Positions 10,641 through 20,400 of a stretch of DNA of 64,000 nt are shown in pieces. Position 1 is the first letter of the stretch. Each line of letters starts with the position of its first letter. The position numbers and the translations under genes were made by a program. Below the pieces are notes generated by a model. That model made no database searches and had not been told where the DNA came from. It was given only the letters and a program-made list of their open reading frames with translations. This DNA comes from Siphonodentalium dalli (taxonomy: Eukaryota > Mollusca > Scaphopoda > Gadilida > Siphonodentaliidae): NCBI GenBank assembly GCA_032622095.1, contig CP136061.1:175113692-175177691 (forward strand). The letters run 5' to 3'.

Positions 10641-11129
10641 TAGCAATGTAGCAACCTGTACAATTAAGTAAGGGACCTAATTAAAAGAAGTACATAGTAA
10701 AATGGCAGTTGCAAGACATTTAGTAATAACAACAAATAAGTTACAAACATAATTATTTATTTTTGAAACAATGACAATTTAGTGCTTTAACCAATTCAGT
10801 GCCAAGTCAGATTTTTGTATCAACCCATATTTCTTTGATCATTTTTCAAATTTATTGATTAAAGCCAATAGCTGCAGATTTGACCTTTCTGTGCATCCTT
10901 AAGGCTGTAAATTTTCTGCACATATCAGTGAGAAATATCAGCATACATATGTATTTTCAGTTGGAACTAGAGGTGTGACTGTCCCAATGGGACTAAGGAT
11001 ACCACCCCCCCCCCCATTTTTTAAATACTAAGATGTTTCACATGTCAGTAAACATTTAGTTAAAATAATAAAATAACAGTTCACATTGCAGTACACAACC
11101 CTATTAAACCCTAATCTTAAAGCTATTGA
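10641..11129. other. AT-rich DNA with a poly-C run
   Basis: A run of about a dozen C lies near 11005. Nothing else was recognised. It leads into the 'gataactcc' family of repeats. Confidence 0.4.
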
Positions 11130-11745
11130 CCGAAAAATGTAGGAATAAAAGCTCAGACAAAATTATGCATGTTGCAAAAATGTTCCAAGTCGCAAAAGGG
11201 GAATAACTCCACAAAAAAAGTCGAACAGACATCATAATCGCAGGTGCACAGGTTCCCATGGTACTAAATGTGAGTGCCAAGATTTAAAAACATTGACCTA
11301 AAAAAGTAGGAATAAAAGTTCGGACAAAATTAGGAATGTTGCAAAATAAAATTATAAGTAAAAAAAGGGGATAACTCCACCAATAAATGTCGGACAGACA
11401 TCACAATCGCAGGTGCACAGGTTATCATGGTATTAAATATCTGTGCCAAGTTAAACAAAAATTTACCTAAAAATGTAGGAATAAAAGCTCGGACCAAATT
11501 ATACATCTTGCGAAAATTTTCTAAGTCGAAAAAGGGGGGATAACTCCACCAAAAAAAAGTCTGACCGAGGTCATAATCGCAGGTGCACAGGTTCCCATGG
11601 TGGTTGATGTCTGTACCAAGTTTCACGGAAATTGATAAAAAAAACGACTGAGAAAAACCCCGGACAAATTTATGTCCACAGACGAACTCCAGTATACCCC
11701 CCCTAACTTCATTATGGGGGGGGGGGGGGGGGGGGGGGGTTATAA
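11130..11745 (+). repeat. Dispersed element: ~180 bp units (GGATAACTCCACC family) with G-run end
   Basis: Three units share ATGTAGGAATAAAAGCTCGG, then GGGGATAACTCCACCA, then a GTCGGACAGACATCATAATC-like piece and GCAGGTGCACAGGTTCCCAT. Starts are near 11140, 11300 and 11470. The last unit is followed by a CAGACGAACTCCAGTATACC piece, ACTTCATTATG and 24 G (11716-11739), which form a hairpin-like C-run/G-run end. The same family occurs at 12000-12410 and 15246-15510. Minus-strand frames here are repeat-derived. Confidence 0.8.
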
Positions 11746-11779
11746 TTATTATTAAATAGTTGGAACTCTAAGGTACATT

Positions 11780-11960
11780 TCCCAAGTGTGTCATAAGTGT
11801 AGGGAAATTTATGCTCCAAGTGTACACTTACAACGAAGTGTGAGTATACACTTACAACGAAGCGTACAAGTCCAACAGTGGCAGCATCTTGCCACTAAGC
11901 GTGAATTGTAAGTGTACATTCCAACTTTGTAAATGAGGTCTTAAGTGTCTAAATCGAAAT
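11780..11960. repeat. Second AAGTGTA word cluster
   Basis: AAGTGTG, AAGTGTA and TACACTTAC recur eight or more times. CCAAGTGTACACTTAC at about 11817-11832 and the near-repeat TACACTTACAACGAAG (twice) are seen. It has the same vocabulary as 241-620 but lies 11 kb away, between two copies of the GGATAACTCC repeat family. Confidence 0.8.
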
Positions 11961-11999
11961 GAATATCAAATCAAATCATACCTGTGTTTTGCATTCTCA

Positions 12000-12410
12000 T
12001 TGCAGGTGCACAACCCTAACCCTAATCTTAAACCTATTGACCGAAAAATGTGGGAATAAAAGCTCGGACAAAACTATGCATGTTGCAAAACATTTCTAAG
12101 TCAAAAAAGGGCAATAACTCCACAAGAAAAAGTAGGACAGACATCATAATCGCAGATGCACAGGTTCCCATGGTACTAAATATTACTGCCAAGATTAAAA
12201 AAACATTGACCTAAAAATGTAGGAATAAAAGCTCCCGCGAGGACAAAATTAGACATGTCGCAAAAAAACATTTCTAAGTTGAAAAAGGGAGATAACTCCA
12301 CCAAAAAATGTCGGACAGACGTCATAATCGCAGGTGTACAGGTTCCCGTGGTACTAAATATCTGTGTCAAGTTTTTTTTTAAATTGACCGAAAAATGTAT
12401 GAACAAGACA
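12000..12410 (+). repeat. GGATAACTCC-family units, diverged
   Basis: At least two units carry GGAATAAAAGCTC, AATAACTCCAC or GATAACTCCACC, TAATCGCAGGTG and CACAGGTTCCC/TACAGGTTCCC. It closely resembles 11130-11700. The plus frame at 12255-12551 starts inside the repeat and is not supported as a gene. Confidence 0.75.
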
Positions 12411-12546
12411 GTCAAAGACTGTGGGGTCGCTCACCAGACTGCAAAGACTGATGAGACTGGGACTCTGGAGACCACAATAGTCAGAACTTTTCATAAGCAC
12501 TTTGAAAAAAGTAGATCTAAACACGATATGTGGCTAGAGAGGCTTC

Positions 12547-12610
12547 AGTAGTGTACAGTGGGTAATTTCAAGGTGAATATCCACCATGAAATTGCCCACT
12601 GTTCACTACT
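12547..12610. repeat. 64 bp inverted repeat (hairpin)
   Basis: AGTAGTGTACAGTGGGTAAT on the left faces ATTGCCCACTGTTCACTACT on the right. The arms of about 28 bases include GGGTAATTTCA..TGAAATTGCCC and close around GGTGAATATCCACC. It could be a small foldback element; no other function is visible. Confidence 0.75.
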
Positions 12611-13029
12611 GATCACCCCCCTCCTCCAGCTCAACAAGTCCCCTCCTGGCCGGGCTCCAGACTCCCAAGTCTTGGGTTGGAATTTCACAACCGACATCTC
12701 AAACTTTCTCAATTTTTGGAAATTTCCAATCTCACAAGCACCTTTTTATAAAACCATTTAGACATGTTTGAAGCCCATTTATCCATGGACCCAAAACACC
12801 ATACATGTATGTCAGATTAATCAGTTAGGTAGTTCCAAGGAAGATGTTTTAATGAATTTGGTATTTCAATGATTTTTTAAACACAAAATTGTTAACTCCC
12901 CATAGCCCCCGTCATTTCTTAACAGGTTGACCTGATGTTAACAAATCTGAATATCAGTCACTAAAGGATCATCCATACTATATGTAAGCTAAATAGTCCA
13001 ACCTCTCTTGAGAAGACAATTTAAGAATG
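12611..13029. other. No gene recognised
   Basis: Mixed-composition DNA; no domain, RNA gene or clear repeat unit identified. Confidence 0.35.
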
Positions 13030-13800
13030 ACTATAGAGACATACAGTTATGTCCCTGGTCCCACCCTATTTAACCTGGTGACCACATCTGAATAAATTTC
13101 AATACCAGACACCAAAGAACCCTTCATACTAAATATCAGCAAAATAGACCTGTTAACATTTGTGGCGATTTCGGTCGAACAGTTTAACCCGAAGTAGGAA
13201 AATGTGGACTGTTACTGGTTGAAAAATCAAATCTACAGCCTCATTGCCTCCACCCAGGCAGCTTAGAAATCAATAGGAATCTATATATTATTATACCAGT
13301 ATCAAACAGCATACATACAGGTAGGGTGGGTGGTTGAGAGTTAAATCTCTTATCTCTGCCCTTATTTGAACAAATGTGAATCCCCATCTTTGAGATCTAT
13401 TCATCTAGAAATTTCAAACGGTAGATTTTAAGAGTTGAAGAAAACTGATTTTCCTCAAAAGTTTCCTAAAAATGACCTCACGTGTACAAATCTGAACCCC
13501 ACTCACCAAAGGACACTCCATACCAAAAGCTAAATAGGCCTGATGGTTTCTGAAGGATTACTATGGAGGGAAAGAGTTATGGCCCTGGATTCTCACCTAT
13601 ATGACCTGATGAACTCATTTGAACAAATCTGAATGTGAGTCAAAATATATAAACCATTTCGGTCTTTAATATGTATGTGGAGAAGAACAAAATTGATGGA
13701 CGGATGGAAACATCCCAACAGAGGGATGGACGGGAGGACATACTGACAGACAAATTCAATCCAATATACCCCCCCCCCCAAGTTTTCTTTGCAAATCAGG
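13030..13800 (+). repeat. Dispersed element of ~160 bp units (TTATGGCCCTGG family), C-run hairpin end
   Basis: Diverged units share AGTTATG(GC/TC)CCTGG, then a CCTATTTGACCTG(A/G)TGA-like piece, then GAACAAATCTGAA, CC(A)TACCAAA and CTAAATAGGCCTGATG. The last unit is followed by GGACGGATGGAAACATCCC-like DNA and a hairpin-like end (ATATACCCCCCCCC..GGGTATA, about 13769-13804). It is the same family as 14720-15245. Confidence 0.7.
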
Positions 13801-13870
13801 GTATAATGAGTACAACTGGATAGGTGGTGGTTAAGAATATAATAGTGGAACAGCCAAGCCTGAATATAGT

Positions 13871-14277
13871 GTCTGACTTTTGCAGAATGAGGTCACTAAA
13901 GGGTGAATTTAGTGCTGCAATCCTGTAAGGTGGGCTAGCATCACCAAATTCACCCTCTGTGGACCTCATTATGCTTAGGCCTCAACTGCCATGGGAGACA
14001 TAGGAACAGATTGAAGTTGTCCAGTTAATTGGTGATGTGCACCCATTGGGCACTTCAATTATCAATTTTATCTTCTGACAGCAAATTAGGGAATATAGAA
14101 ACTGAACAGAAGGGAAAAAGTAAGTAGAAATGTCAATTTAAGACCTGTATACTTCCCTGAAGATGAGGCCTAAGCAGAATGAGGTCCCTGGAGAGTGTAT
14201 TTGGTGATGCTAGCCTACTGTGCAGAGTAGCATCACTAAATTCACCCTCTGGGGACCTCATTCTGCAAATGTCAGAC
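13871..14277. mobile_element. 407 bp foldback element with nested inverted repeats
   Basis: The left end GTCTGACTTTTGCAGAATGA faces the right end TCATTCTGCAAATGTCAGAC, with arms of about 44 bases. Inside, ATCACCAAATTCACCCTCTG (about 13940) faces its diverged complement at about 14190-14206, and AGGCCTCAACT faces GAGGCCT at about 14164. The motif GAATGAGGTC(A/C)C..GGTGAAT thus occurs four times, twice per orientation. It fits a MITE/foldback element; no coding capacity. Target duplication not established. Confidence 0.75.
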
Positions 14278-14719
14278 ATACAGCATTTTGTTTTGATATG
14301 ATATGTTAATGATACACACAGAGCATGACTGTTTACACCTAGCTGTCACAGCCAGCTAGATAACATCTGAATTGATGACTGTTATTAACTCTTTCTGTCT
14401 GGGGCTAATACCATACTTTATGGATGTTACAAGGTGTCAGTTTTTCTGATTAATTTTTTCTTGACTGCAGTGGGTGCAGGGCGGCGCAGATGGGGGGGGG
14501 GGGGGGGGGGGGTAGTGGGGACAGGGATGTAGAGGGGTGAGGAGGGAAAGGGGTGGAATGGGGTGTTTTGTGTCTAAAAAAAATACAAAAAATCAGGGGT
14601 TAAAATGAAAAAAATATTTTTGTATTGGTTCATTTTGAATTGTGATTTGTTTTTTGAATTGAGCAAGGATTTAAATTTAACAATATTAAAAAAAAAAATT
14701 AATTTTTTTTTTTTTTAAG
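14278..14719. other. Low-complexity stretch: G-run, A/T runs
   Basis: Holds 21 consecutive G at 14492-14512, a G-rich tail to about 14560, and A- and T-runs at about 14687-14716. Nothing coding. Homopolymer lengths are the least reliable bases of an assembly. Confidence 0.6.
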
Positions 14720-15245
14720 TTATGTTCCTGACACGGCCCCTATTTGACACACTGACCCCATTTGAACAAATCTGAACCCCAGTCACACAAGGACCCACCA
14801 TACAAAATATTAGCTAAATCGGCCTGATGATTCTGGAGAAGAAGTCATTCTAATAATTACTAGGGAGAATAGAGTTATGTCCCTGATTCTGCCCCTATTT
14901 GACCCAGTGACCCCATTTGAACAAATCTGACCCCCAGTCACTCAAGGACCTTCCATACCAAATATAAGCTAAATAGGCCTGATCGTTCTTGAAAAGAAGT
15001 TGTTTTAAGAATTACTATGGCGGGAAAGAGTTATGGCCCTAGCTTCGCAACTATTTGACTCAGTGACCTTATTTTAACAAATCTGAGTCTGAGTCAAGCA
15101 GGGAACATCCACACCAAATATGAACTCATTTGGCCTTATGATACTGGAGAAGAAGATGATTGTTGACGGACGGACGGACGGACGGACGACGGACGAGGAG
15201 TGATGACTATAGCTCCACCGGAGACTTCGTCTCAGGTGAGCTAAT
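14720..15245 (+). repeat. TTATGGCCCTGG-family element with GACG-repeat tail and terminal hairpin
   Basis: Three to four units share CTATTTGAC, GAACAAATCTGA, CCAGTCAC and TAAGCTAAATAGGCCTGAT, ending in TGGAGAAGAAG. Then comes a (GGAC)n tail at about 15168-15195 and a hairpin at 15208-15243 (TAGCTCCACC..AGGTGAGCTA with inner GGAGAC..GTCTC). The short reverse-strand frame here is repeat DNA. Confidence 0.8.
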
Positions 15246-15510
15246 AAAAGCTCGGACAAAATTTTACATTTTGCGAAAATTTTCTAAGTCGAAAAAGGGA
15301 GGATAACTCCACCAAAAAATATCTGACAGACGTCATAATCACAGGTGCACAGGTTCCCATGGTGGTTGATGTCTGTGCCAAGTTTCACGGAAATTGATCA
15401 AAAAACCACTGAGAAAAACTCCAGACAAATTTGTGTCTACAGACAGACCGACGGACAAGCTGACTCCAGTATATACCCCCCCCCCCAACTTCGTTGTGGG
15501 GGATATAATA
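15246..15510 (+). repeat. GGATAACTCC-family unit with C-run hairpin end
   Basis: AAAGCTCGGACAAAATTTTA begins the unit, followed by GGATAACTCCACCAAAAAAT, CACAGGTGCACAGGTTCCCA and GTTTCACGGAAATTGATCAA. The end is GACAGACCGACGGACAAGC and a hairpin at about 15471-15509 (TATACCCC..GGGGATATA around AACTTCGTT). It joins directly onto the preceding element's hairpin. Confidence 0.8.
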
Positions 15511-15642
15511 AGTGTACTAGTACCGTAGATGGGCATGCATCCATGTACAAAATTCAATGACTCATACTAAGATGACAATATAAAAATCAAGGGAATCAAT
15601 GATTTAAACTGATAAAATACTTTTACTAATAATATATAAATT
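15511..15642. other. AT-rich spacer, nothing recognised
   Basis: Short AT-rich DNA between two repeat elements. Confidence 0.4.
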
Positions 15643-15970
15643 ATCTATAGATTAGTTAGATCATGCCATGAATCTCTACTCTGGCTGACACCCGTAGAGA
15701 TCATATTCCACCAGTTCAAAACCTGGGAAGTTGGGAACGTTTAAGTTACTTAAAGGTTAAATGTAATTTCGAGCTGGGAACATCAGGTACCTATGAATAA
15801 ATTAAGCAACATGTACCGGTAAATTAACAAAGAAAATACATTTCCCACGTTATTTTTATATTTATAAGGTTCCCTGTTAAAACTGTAAAAAGTTCCCGGG
15901 TTTTGTACTGGTGGAATATGATCTCTTCGAGCATCGGCCAGAGAAGAGATTCATGGCATGATCTATAGAT
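15643..15970. mobile_element. ~328 bp terminal-inverted-repeat element (GATCATGCCATGAATCTCT family)
   Basis: The left arm (15643-15733: ATCTATAGAT, TCATGCCATGAATCTCTACT, GATCATATTCCACCAG) faces the right arm (15887-15970: CTGGTGGAATATGATCTCTT, GATTCATGGCATGATCTATA). The middle contains, on the minus strand, GTTGCTTAATTTATTC: this is the uninterrupted version of the site at which the 1,122 bp element at 17269 is inserted. Other copies lie at 16455-16487 and from 17096. No coding capacity. Confidence 0.75.
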
Positions 15971-16487
15971 TTGGTTCTTTGACTCAATCAATATATTTAA
16001 TAAATCTGTGGCCAATTGAAATCAAATGAGCTGACAATCTATCTTCAAGCTATTCTCTTCCCTTTAGGTTTTCAGACCCACTGTAAATATGTTTAAGGCT
16101 ACCTATTTTTTTTGTAATTTTATGAGAACTCTTTTCAACAATATAGGTAGTCCTTAATATCGCAATTCTTTGTTCCTTCATCTCTCCCTTGTTGCTGGGG
16201 ATATAATTTAACAAGTTATAATTAGTTTTATGGACCCACTCTAAATATAAAATAGTAATTGCATCCGGGAGATAATCAAATGTGTGTGTTTGGATACTTA
16301 TCCGTAAATGGTCTATATGGACATCATAATAGGAGTTAAATTCAACCTAAAAGCCTAAACTTGGTTAAAGGGAAGAGAATAGCTTGAAGATAGTCAATCG
16401 GCAGATGGCCACAGATTTATGAAATATATTGATTGAGCCAAGGAACCTTATTTATAGATCATGCCATGAATCTCTACTCCAGATGGC
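15937..16487. mobile_element. ~550 bp inverted-repeat structure overlapping the previous element
   Basis: The left arm 15937-16072 and right arm 16363-16487 are complementary: GACTCAATCAATATATTTAA faces ATATATTGATTGAGCC, AAATCTGTGGCC faces GGCCACAGATTT, and ATCTTCAAGCTATTCTCTTC faces GAAGAGAATAGCTTGAAGAT. The outer 30 or so bases are the same GATTCATGGCATGATC end as the element to the left, so two TIR structures share an end. The centre (about 16080-16360) is AT-rich and non-coding. Confidence 0.75.
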
Positions 16488-17095
16488 TGAAGTCCATGTT
16501 AGTTTGGATTCCAGATTTAACCAGAATGCATCATTCTCGATATCCGTGAAATGGTCTGTCACTGTCAGCCACGTCCCATCTAAAGAAACACATATGCATA
16601 TACCGTATGGTACCTCTAAGACTCTATCGGATCATTAATTATCCTTTTTGGTCATGTCTTTAAATTAGTCAATACCGTACTAGTACTAGTGCATGTACAG
16701 TATATACTGTTGTATTGTAATTTAAAGTGTTCAACTTTGTTGATATGCTCTGAAAGTTTTTTGATGAAGCTGCTGCACACATGGGGATGTTTAGCCCTGA
16801 GACTAGTGGGAGAAATTTGCACTTTGTATGACTATGAGTCTATATATGACCGATTCCATTTTTTTTCTTCTGATGTCACATTGATTGTCACGTGATTGTC
16901 TCCGAGATCCAAATTCCAATGCACACTGCATGTATCGTATCATCTTTCTCCCTCCAACAGAATTAGTTTTGTCCCGTAATACAAGCACTCTGCCAGTCCC
17001 AAGTCACAAGTGGATGTCAGATTGAAATTGAAATTCGCTTTGCAAAATGCAAACAATGAATGCAACATTCGAGAGATCAATCAGTGAAATTGATT
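16488..17095. other. No gene recognised
   Basis: AT-rich. TACTAGTACTAGTGCATGTA at about 16679-16698 is a small symmetric motif. Open frames here are under 70 codons with no recognisable content. Confidence 0.35.
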
Positions 17096-17268
17096 GATCA
17101 TGCCATGAATCTCTACTCTGTCTATTAAACTCCCGTAGACATCATATTCCACCAGTACAAACCCGGGAACTTTTTAAAGTTTTGACAGAGAACCTTATAA
17201 AGACGAAAAAATAACAAGGGAAATGTATTTCTTTGACAGACTTTGTTACTACATGTACCTGTTGCTTA
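17096..17268 (-). mobile_element. Left part of an interrupted TIR-family repeat
   Basis: GATCATGCCATGAATCTCTA, CATCATATTCCACCAGTACA and CCCGGGAACTTTTTA match the reverse complement of the right half of the 15643-15970 element. The match continues to CTGTTGCTTA at 17259-17268, stops at the 1,122 bp insertion, and resumes at 18391 with TAATGATTTATTCAT and GTTCCCAGCTCGAG. Confidence 0.75.
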
Positions 17269-18390
17269 CTCTTGAGTGCCTAATAAAAGTACAGGGTGGA
17301 ATAATAGTACAGGTTGGAAAATGTTGCGTAACTGAATAATAGTACAGGGCGGAATAAACGTACAGACTGGAAATATAAGTACCATACCTGTACATCCCAA
17401 CAAAACGCACCATCTGACTGGTTTATTGATGCCATGTGACAGAAATAGTTTCGATGGATAGCCAGGTCTGCGAATCTAGTGTGCTGATCACTGTCAACAA
17501 TCAGAGTTCATTTATCTATATTTACATACACCTGATATCTCTTCCGATTTCCCCATAGCGTTACGGTAGACACGCCCCTTTATTCAATGCGTTCATAAAC
17601 CTATGAACACATTGGTCCCGGAAATGACCGGGGATTGTCGGACATTGCCGAATGCTTGAGTATCTATATAGTACGTCCGAATTTGGCAAGAAATTTATTT
17701 TGGTCTATAATCAGTGTTGTTGCCCGGTGTTACTGAACGTTGATGTTCAAAAATCCCGTTACTTATCATTTTCCTTACCGCTACAAATATTCCCCCAACC
17801 TCACAAATATATCATTATGGTAGAACGGCGGGTTGTCGATTTCTTATACACAGCCGAAACTTAATTGTTAGTTTCAGTTATCATTCTTGAAATCAACACG
17901 TCTACATTAGTTACTAGCTAAACAAGACAGTTTTTTTCCGTTCTTCAAGAACGGATTCTCAAAATGTTTGGTTTTCCAAAAAACGAGGATTCGCACTTTC
18001 TGAACTGAACTCCATGCGTTCATTTAAATAGATGAATAAATAGTGGTAAAGACAGACAATCCTAGTTCATAATGAATTTAAGTATATAAATATAAATAAT
18101 AAACGGCGGATTCAACGTGGTCATGGGTTTTGACCGCGATAAAAAATCAGCAAACTCCGCATGAACCCCTTTGGGGTTCATGCAGTTTGCTGATTTTTTC
18201 TCGCGGTCAAAATCCCATGACCACATTGAAACCGCCGTTTATTTCTTATATGAATAACACAATTTAAGATTGGTGAATTATTTCTTTTGGTTAATTTAAT
18301 AAACGTACAGGACCAAATAACGATCGTACAGGTGGGAAATTTACCTCGATTTTAATAATCGTACATGTATGTTTATTAGGCACTCAAGAG
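17269..18390. mobile_element. 1,122 bp non-autonomous TIR element flanked by TA
   Basis: The ends are CTCTTGAGTGCCTAATAAA (17269-17287) and its perfect complement TTTATTAGGCACTCAAGAG (18372-18390), each flanked by TA (17267-17268, 18391-18392). The host repeat continues across both sides, and a related copy at 15781-15840 has only one TA at the equivalent point (15803-15804), so TA target duplication is directly supported. Subterminal GTACAGG words recur on the left (about 17291, 17311, 17342, 17365) and right (about 18305, 18326). No transposase frame is seen; the longest frame is about 70 codons. TA targeting fits Tc1/mariner-like and several other DNA transposon superfamilies; which one is not decided. 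Confidence 0.8.
18098..18243. repeat. ~146 bp foldback hairpin inside the TIR element
   Basis: ATAAACGGCGGATTCAACGT on the left faces a near-complement ending ACCGCCGTTTAT on the right. GTCATGGGTTTTGACCGCG faces CGCGGTCAAAATCCCATGAC. The arms meet at GCATGAACCCC/GGGGTTCATGC around 18174. A few mismatches only. Being nested in the larger TIR element, it either inserted there or is part of it. Confidence 0.85.
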
Positions 18391-18440
18391 TAATGATTTA
18401 TTCATCGGTACGTGAAGTTCCCAGCTCGAGATAACATTAT
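18391..18440 (-). mobile_element. Right part of the interrupted TIR-family repeat
   Basis: TAATGATTTATTCATCGGTA then GTTCCCAGCTCGAG correspond to the complement of 15765-15804. Homology was not followed beyond about 18440. Confidence 0.7.
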
Positions 18441-18785
18441 TTACGTGACTTTTGACATCCGATTCCACAATAAATATTGAATTTATTCCCAGTCATTAAA
18501 CTCTACACATTATATCGTAAGTGACACATTTCACGAATACTATAGGAAATAAACTTGGCAGGGTGGGTGCTTGTGCCAAGTTGTGGGGAGGTGGGTGGTA
18601 CATTCTAACAAACTTCAGCCCAAAAAATTTCGCGACAGGGAAGTTCTGTGAGATTGCCCAAACAAATACATTCCCTACGTTATTTTTTCGACTTTATAAT
18701 GTTATCACCTTGTGTAAATATGTTTCATCCATTCTAACAGGTCTAATAAAATATGTCATTACTAACAAGAGCTACGGCGGAAACT
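18441..18785. other. No gene recognised
   Basis: An 89-codon plus frame (18521-18790) shows no domain. The sequence CATTCCCTACGTTATTTTTT at 18669-18688 recalls the CATTTCCCACGTTATTTTTA part of the TIR family at about 15839-15858. Confidence 0.4.
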
Positions 18786-19668
18786 GGTAAAAAAGGGGCA
18801 TAACTCTGGTAAAAAATTGGCGGAGGGAACTCAAATTTGAACTTGACCTGTGTTTTGGTGGGAGAAAGTAATATACCAAATTATCATTGAATCCGATAAG
18901 CTCTAGTAAAGTTATCATCCGGACAACAAATTTCAGGGATTTTCTAAGTCAAATTACGTCAAATAAGGGGCATAACTCCAGTGAAAATTGGCGGACGGAA
19001 CCCAAATTCGAACTTGAGCTGTCTTTTCTCCTAATAAACCCACATACCAAATTTGATTGAAATCGGTTCACTCTAACTAAAGTTATCATCCGGACAACAA
19101 ATTTCAGGGATTTTCTAAGTCAAATTACGTCAAAAAAGGGGCCATAACTCTCGCAAAAATTATCGGATTAAAACGAAATTCGGACTTGAGCTGTATTTTG
19201 ATATATGTAATCCACAAAAAAACGGGTTTTGCGTATAAACATTCCAAAATCGAGTTATCATCCGGAAACCAAAAAACATATGAAAAACTGAAATTTCCGA
19301 GTCGAAAAAGGGGCATAACTCTGCCAAAAATGGTCGGACAGAACCTGTGTTTTGGTGGGAGAAAGTAATATACCAAATTTGGATTCATTCCGATAAACTA
19401 TACTAAAGTTATCATCCGGACAACAAATTTCAAGGATTTTCTAAGTCAAAAAACGTTAAATAAGGGGCATAACTCCGGTGAAAATTTGCGGGCGGAACCC
19501 AAATTCGAACTTGAACTTACTTTTCGGCTAATAAACCCACATACCAAATTTTACTAATTTTGGTTCACTCTAACTAAAGTTATCATCCGGACAACAGGTT
19601 AACGGACGGACGCCCGGACGGACAGACCAATACTATAATACGGCCTTTTTTTCAAAAGGCGTATAAAA
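18786..19668 (+). repeat. Five ~170 bp tandem units with GACGG tail and terminal hairpin
   Basis: Units begin near 18793, 18964, 19134, 19306 and 19459, each with AAGGGGCATAACTC(C/T), then ACCCAAATTCGAACTTGA and AAAGTTATCATCCGGACAAC. The last is followed by GGACGGACGCCCGGACGGAC and a hairpin ATACGGCCTTTTTT..AAAAGGCGTAT (about 19638-19668). The inverted repeat (left arm) begins inside the fourth unit at 19429. Frames on both strands here follow the repeat. Confidence 0.85.
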
Positions 19669-19977
19669 ATGAGTTAATCAAGACCCTACTAGTATAATCC
19701 ATCTAATTAGTTGTTATTGTTACAACAAAGAATAAGTGTGCACACAAGCTTAGTCCCACATAAGCAGTAATCCCCAAGCCGTAATCCCTACACTAATTAG
19801 TTAGATCAAACGACTGGCCGAATCTTCCCTCCGCCGAAAAATACATGGCCGAAACTTCCCTACGCCGAATCTTCCCGTTCCCTTAGACACTCAGAGTAGA
19901 CTCAAAATCAAATTGATGTTGTTTTCCAGTAGTCACTTGAAGTTGAAGTTCACTGAAGAACACATGTGGTTAACTTC
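19669..19977. other. Non-coding, left arm
   Basis: Contains the phrase CCGAATCTTCCC twice (about 19818 and 19866) and CCGAAACTTCCC (about 19849), a small word repeat. Mirror image at about 29352-29660. Confidence 0.4.
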
Positions 19978-20400
19978 TTGTGGAAGTCGGTAGCTGAGAC
20001 TGCGAGAGGTAGCGTACTGGTCTCTCGTGCTAGCGGACCGGGGATCGCAACCTGGTCAGGGTATTCTGACAAAAATCAGAACTCGGTCAGATACCAAGTT
20101 TCTAAGGCTGAAAAGTCTCATTCGAGATCACTGAATAAAGATCCGAATGCAAAAGTGCCGACTTCCCCCATTACATTTACAACATTTGTCCAGGTATGTT
20201 GTTGTGGTGCAGTATGCTGTCCGATCGGGTGCGGACATTAATGTCTGACCCGTGTACATGCCTCGGTGTGTGCACGTTAAAGAACGCTACTGGAGTCACC
20301 ACAGCCTCACAGGGTTATAAAGTTACTCGACCGTGGTAGCACCTGGACCGGCTCATAATTGTCAGTAAATGACAGCGAGCTGTAATGTGAAGAAGAATAT
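19978..20400 (+). mobile_element. tRNA-derived SINE (left-arm copy)
   Basis: The head resembles a tRNA gene with an internal RNA polymerase III promoter: an A-box-like GGTAGCGTACTGG at 20008-20020 and a B-box-like GGGATCGCAACC at 20041-20052, spaced about 33 bases as in tRNAs. A non-tRNA body follows, containing GTGTGTGCACGTTAAAGAAC (20259-20278), the kind of conserved central segment seen in long metazoan SINEs. The 3' end is taken near TGTAATGTGAAGAAGAATA. The tRNA of origin and the SINE superfamily are not assigned. A 91-codon frame across it is not a gene. Confidence 0.65.

Noticed and set aside
11716-11739. G24 run as a G-quadruplex regulatory element
   Set aside because: It belongs to the C-run/G-run terminal hairpin of a dispersed repeat, and homopolymer length is uncertain in assemblies.
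12255-12551. 98-codon plus-strand frame
   Set aside because: It starts in a GGATAACTCC-family repeat and crosses its edge; no domain.
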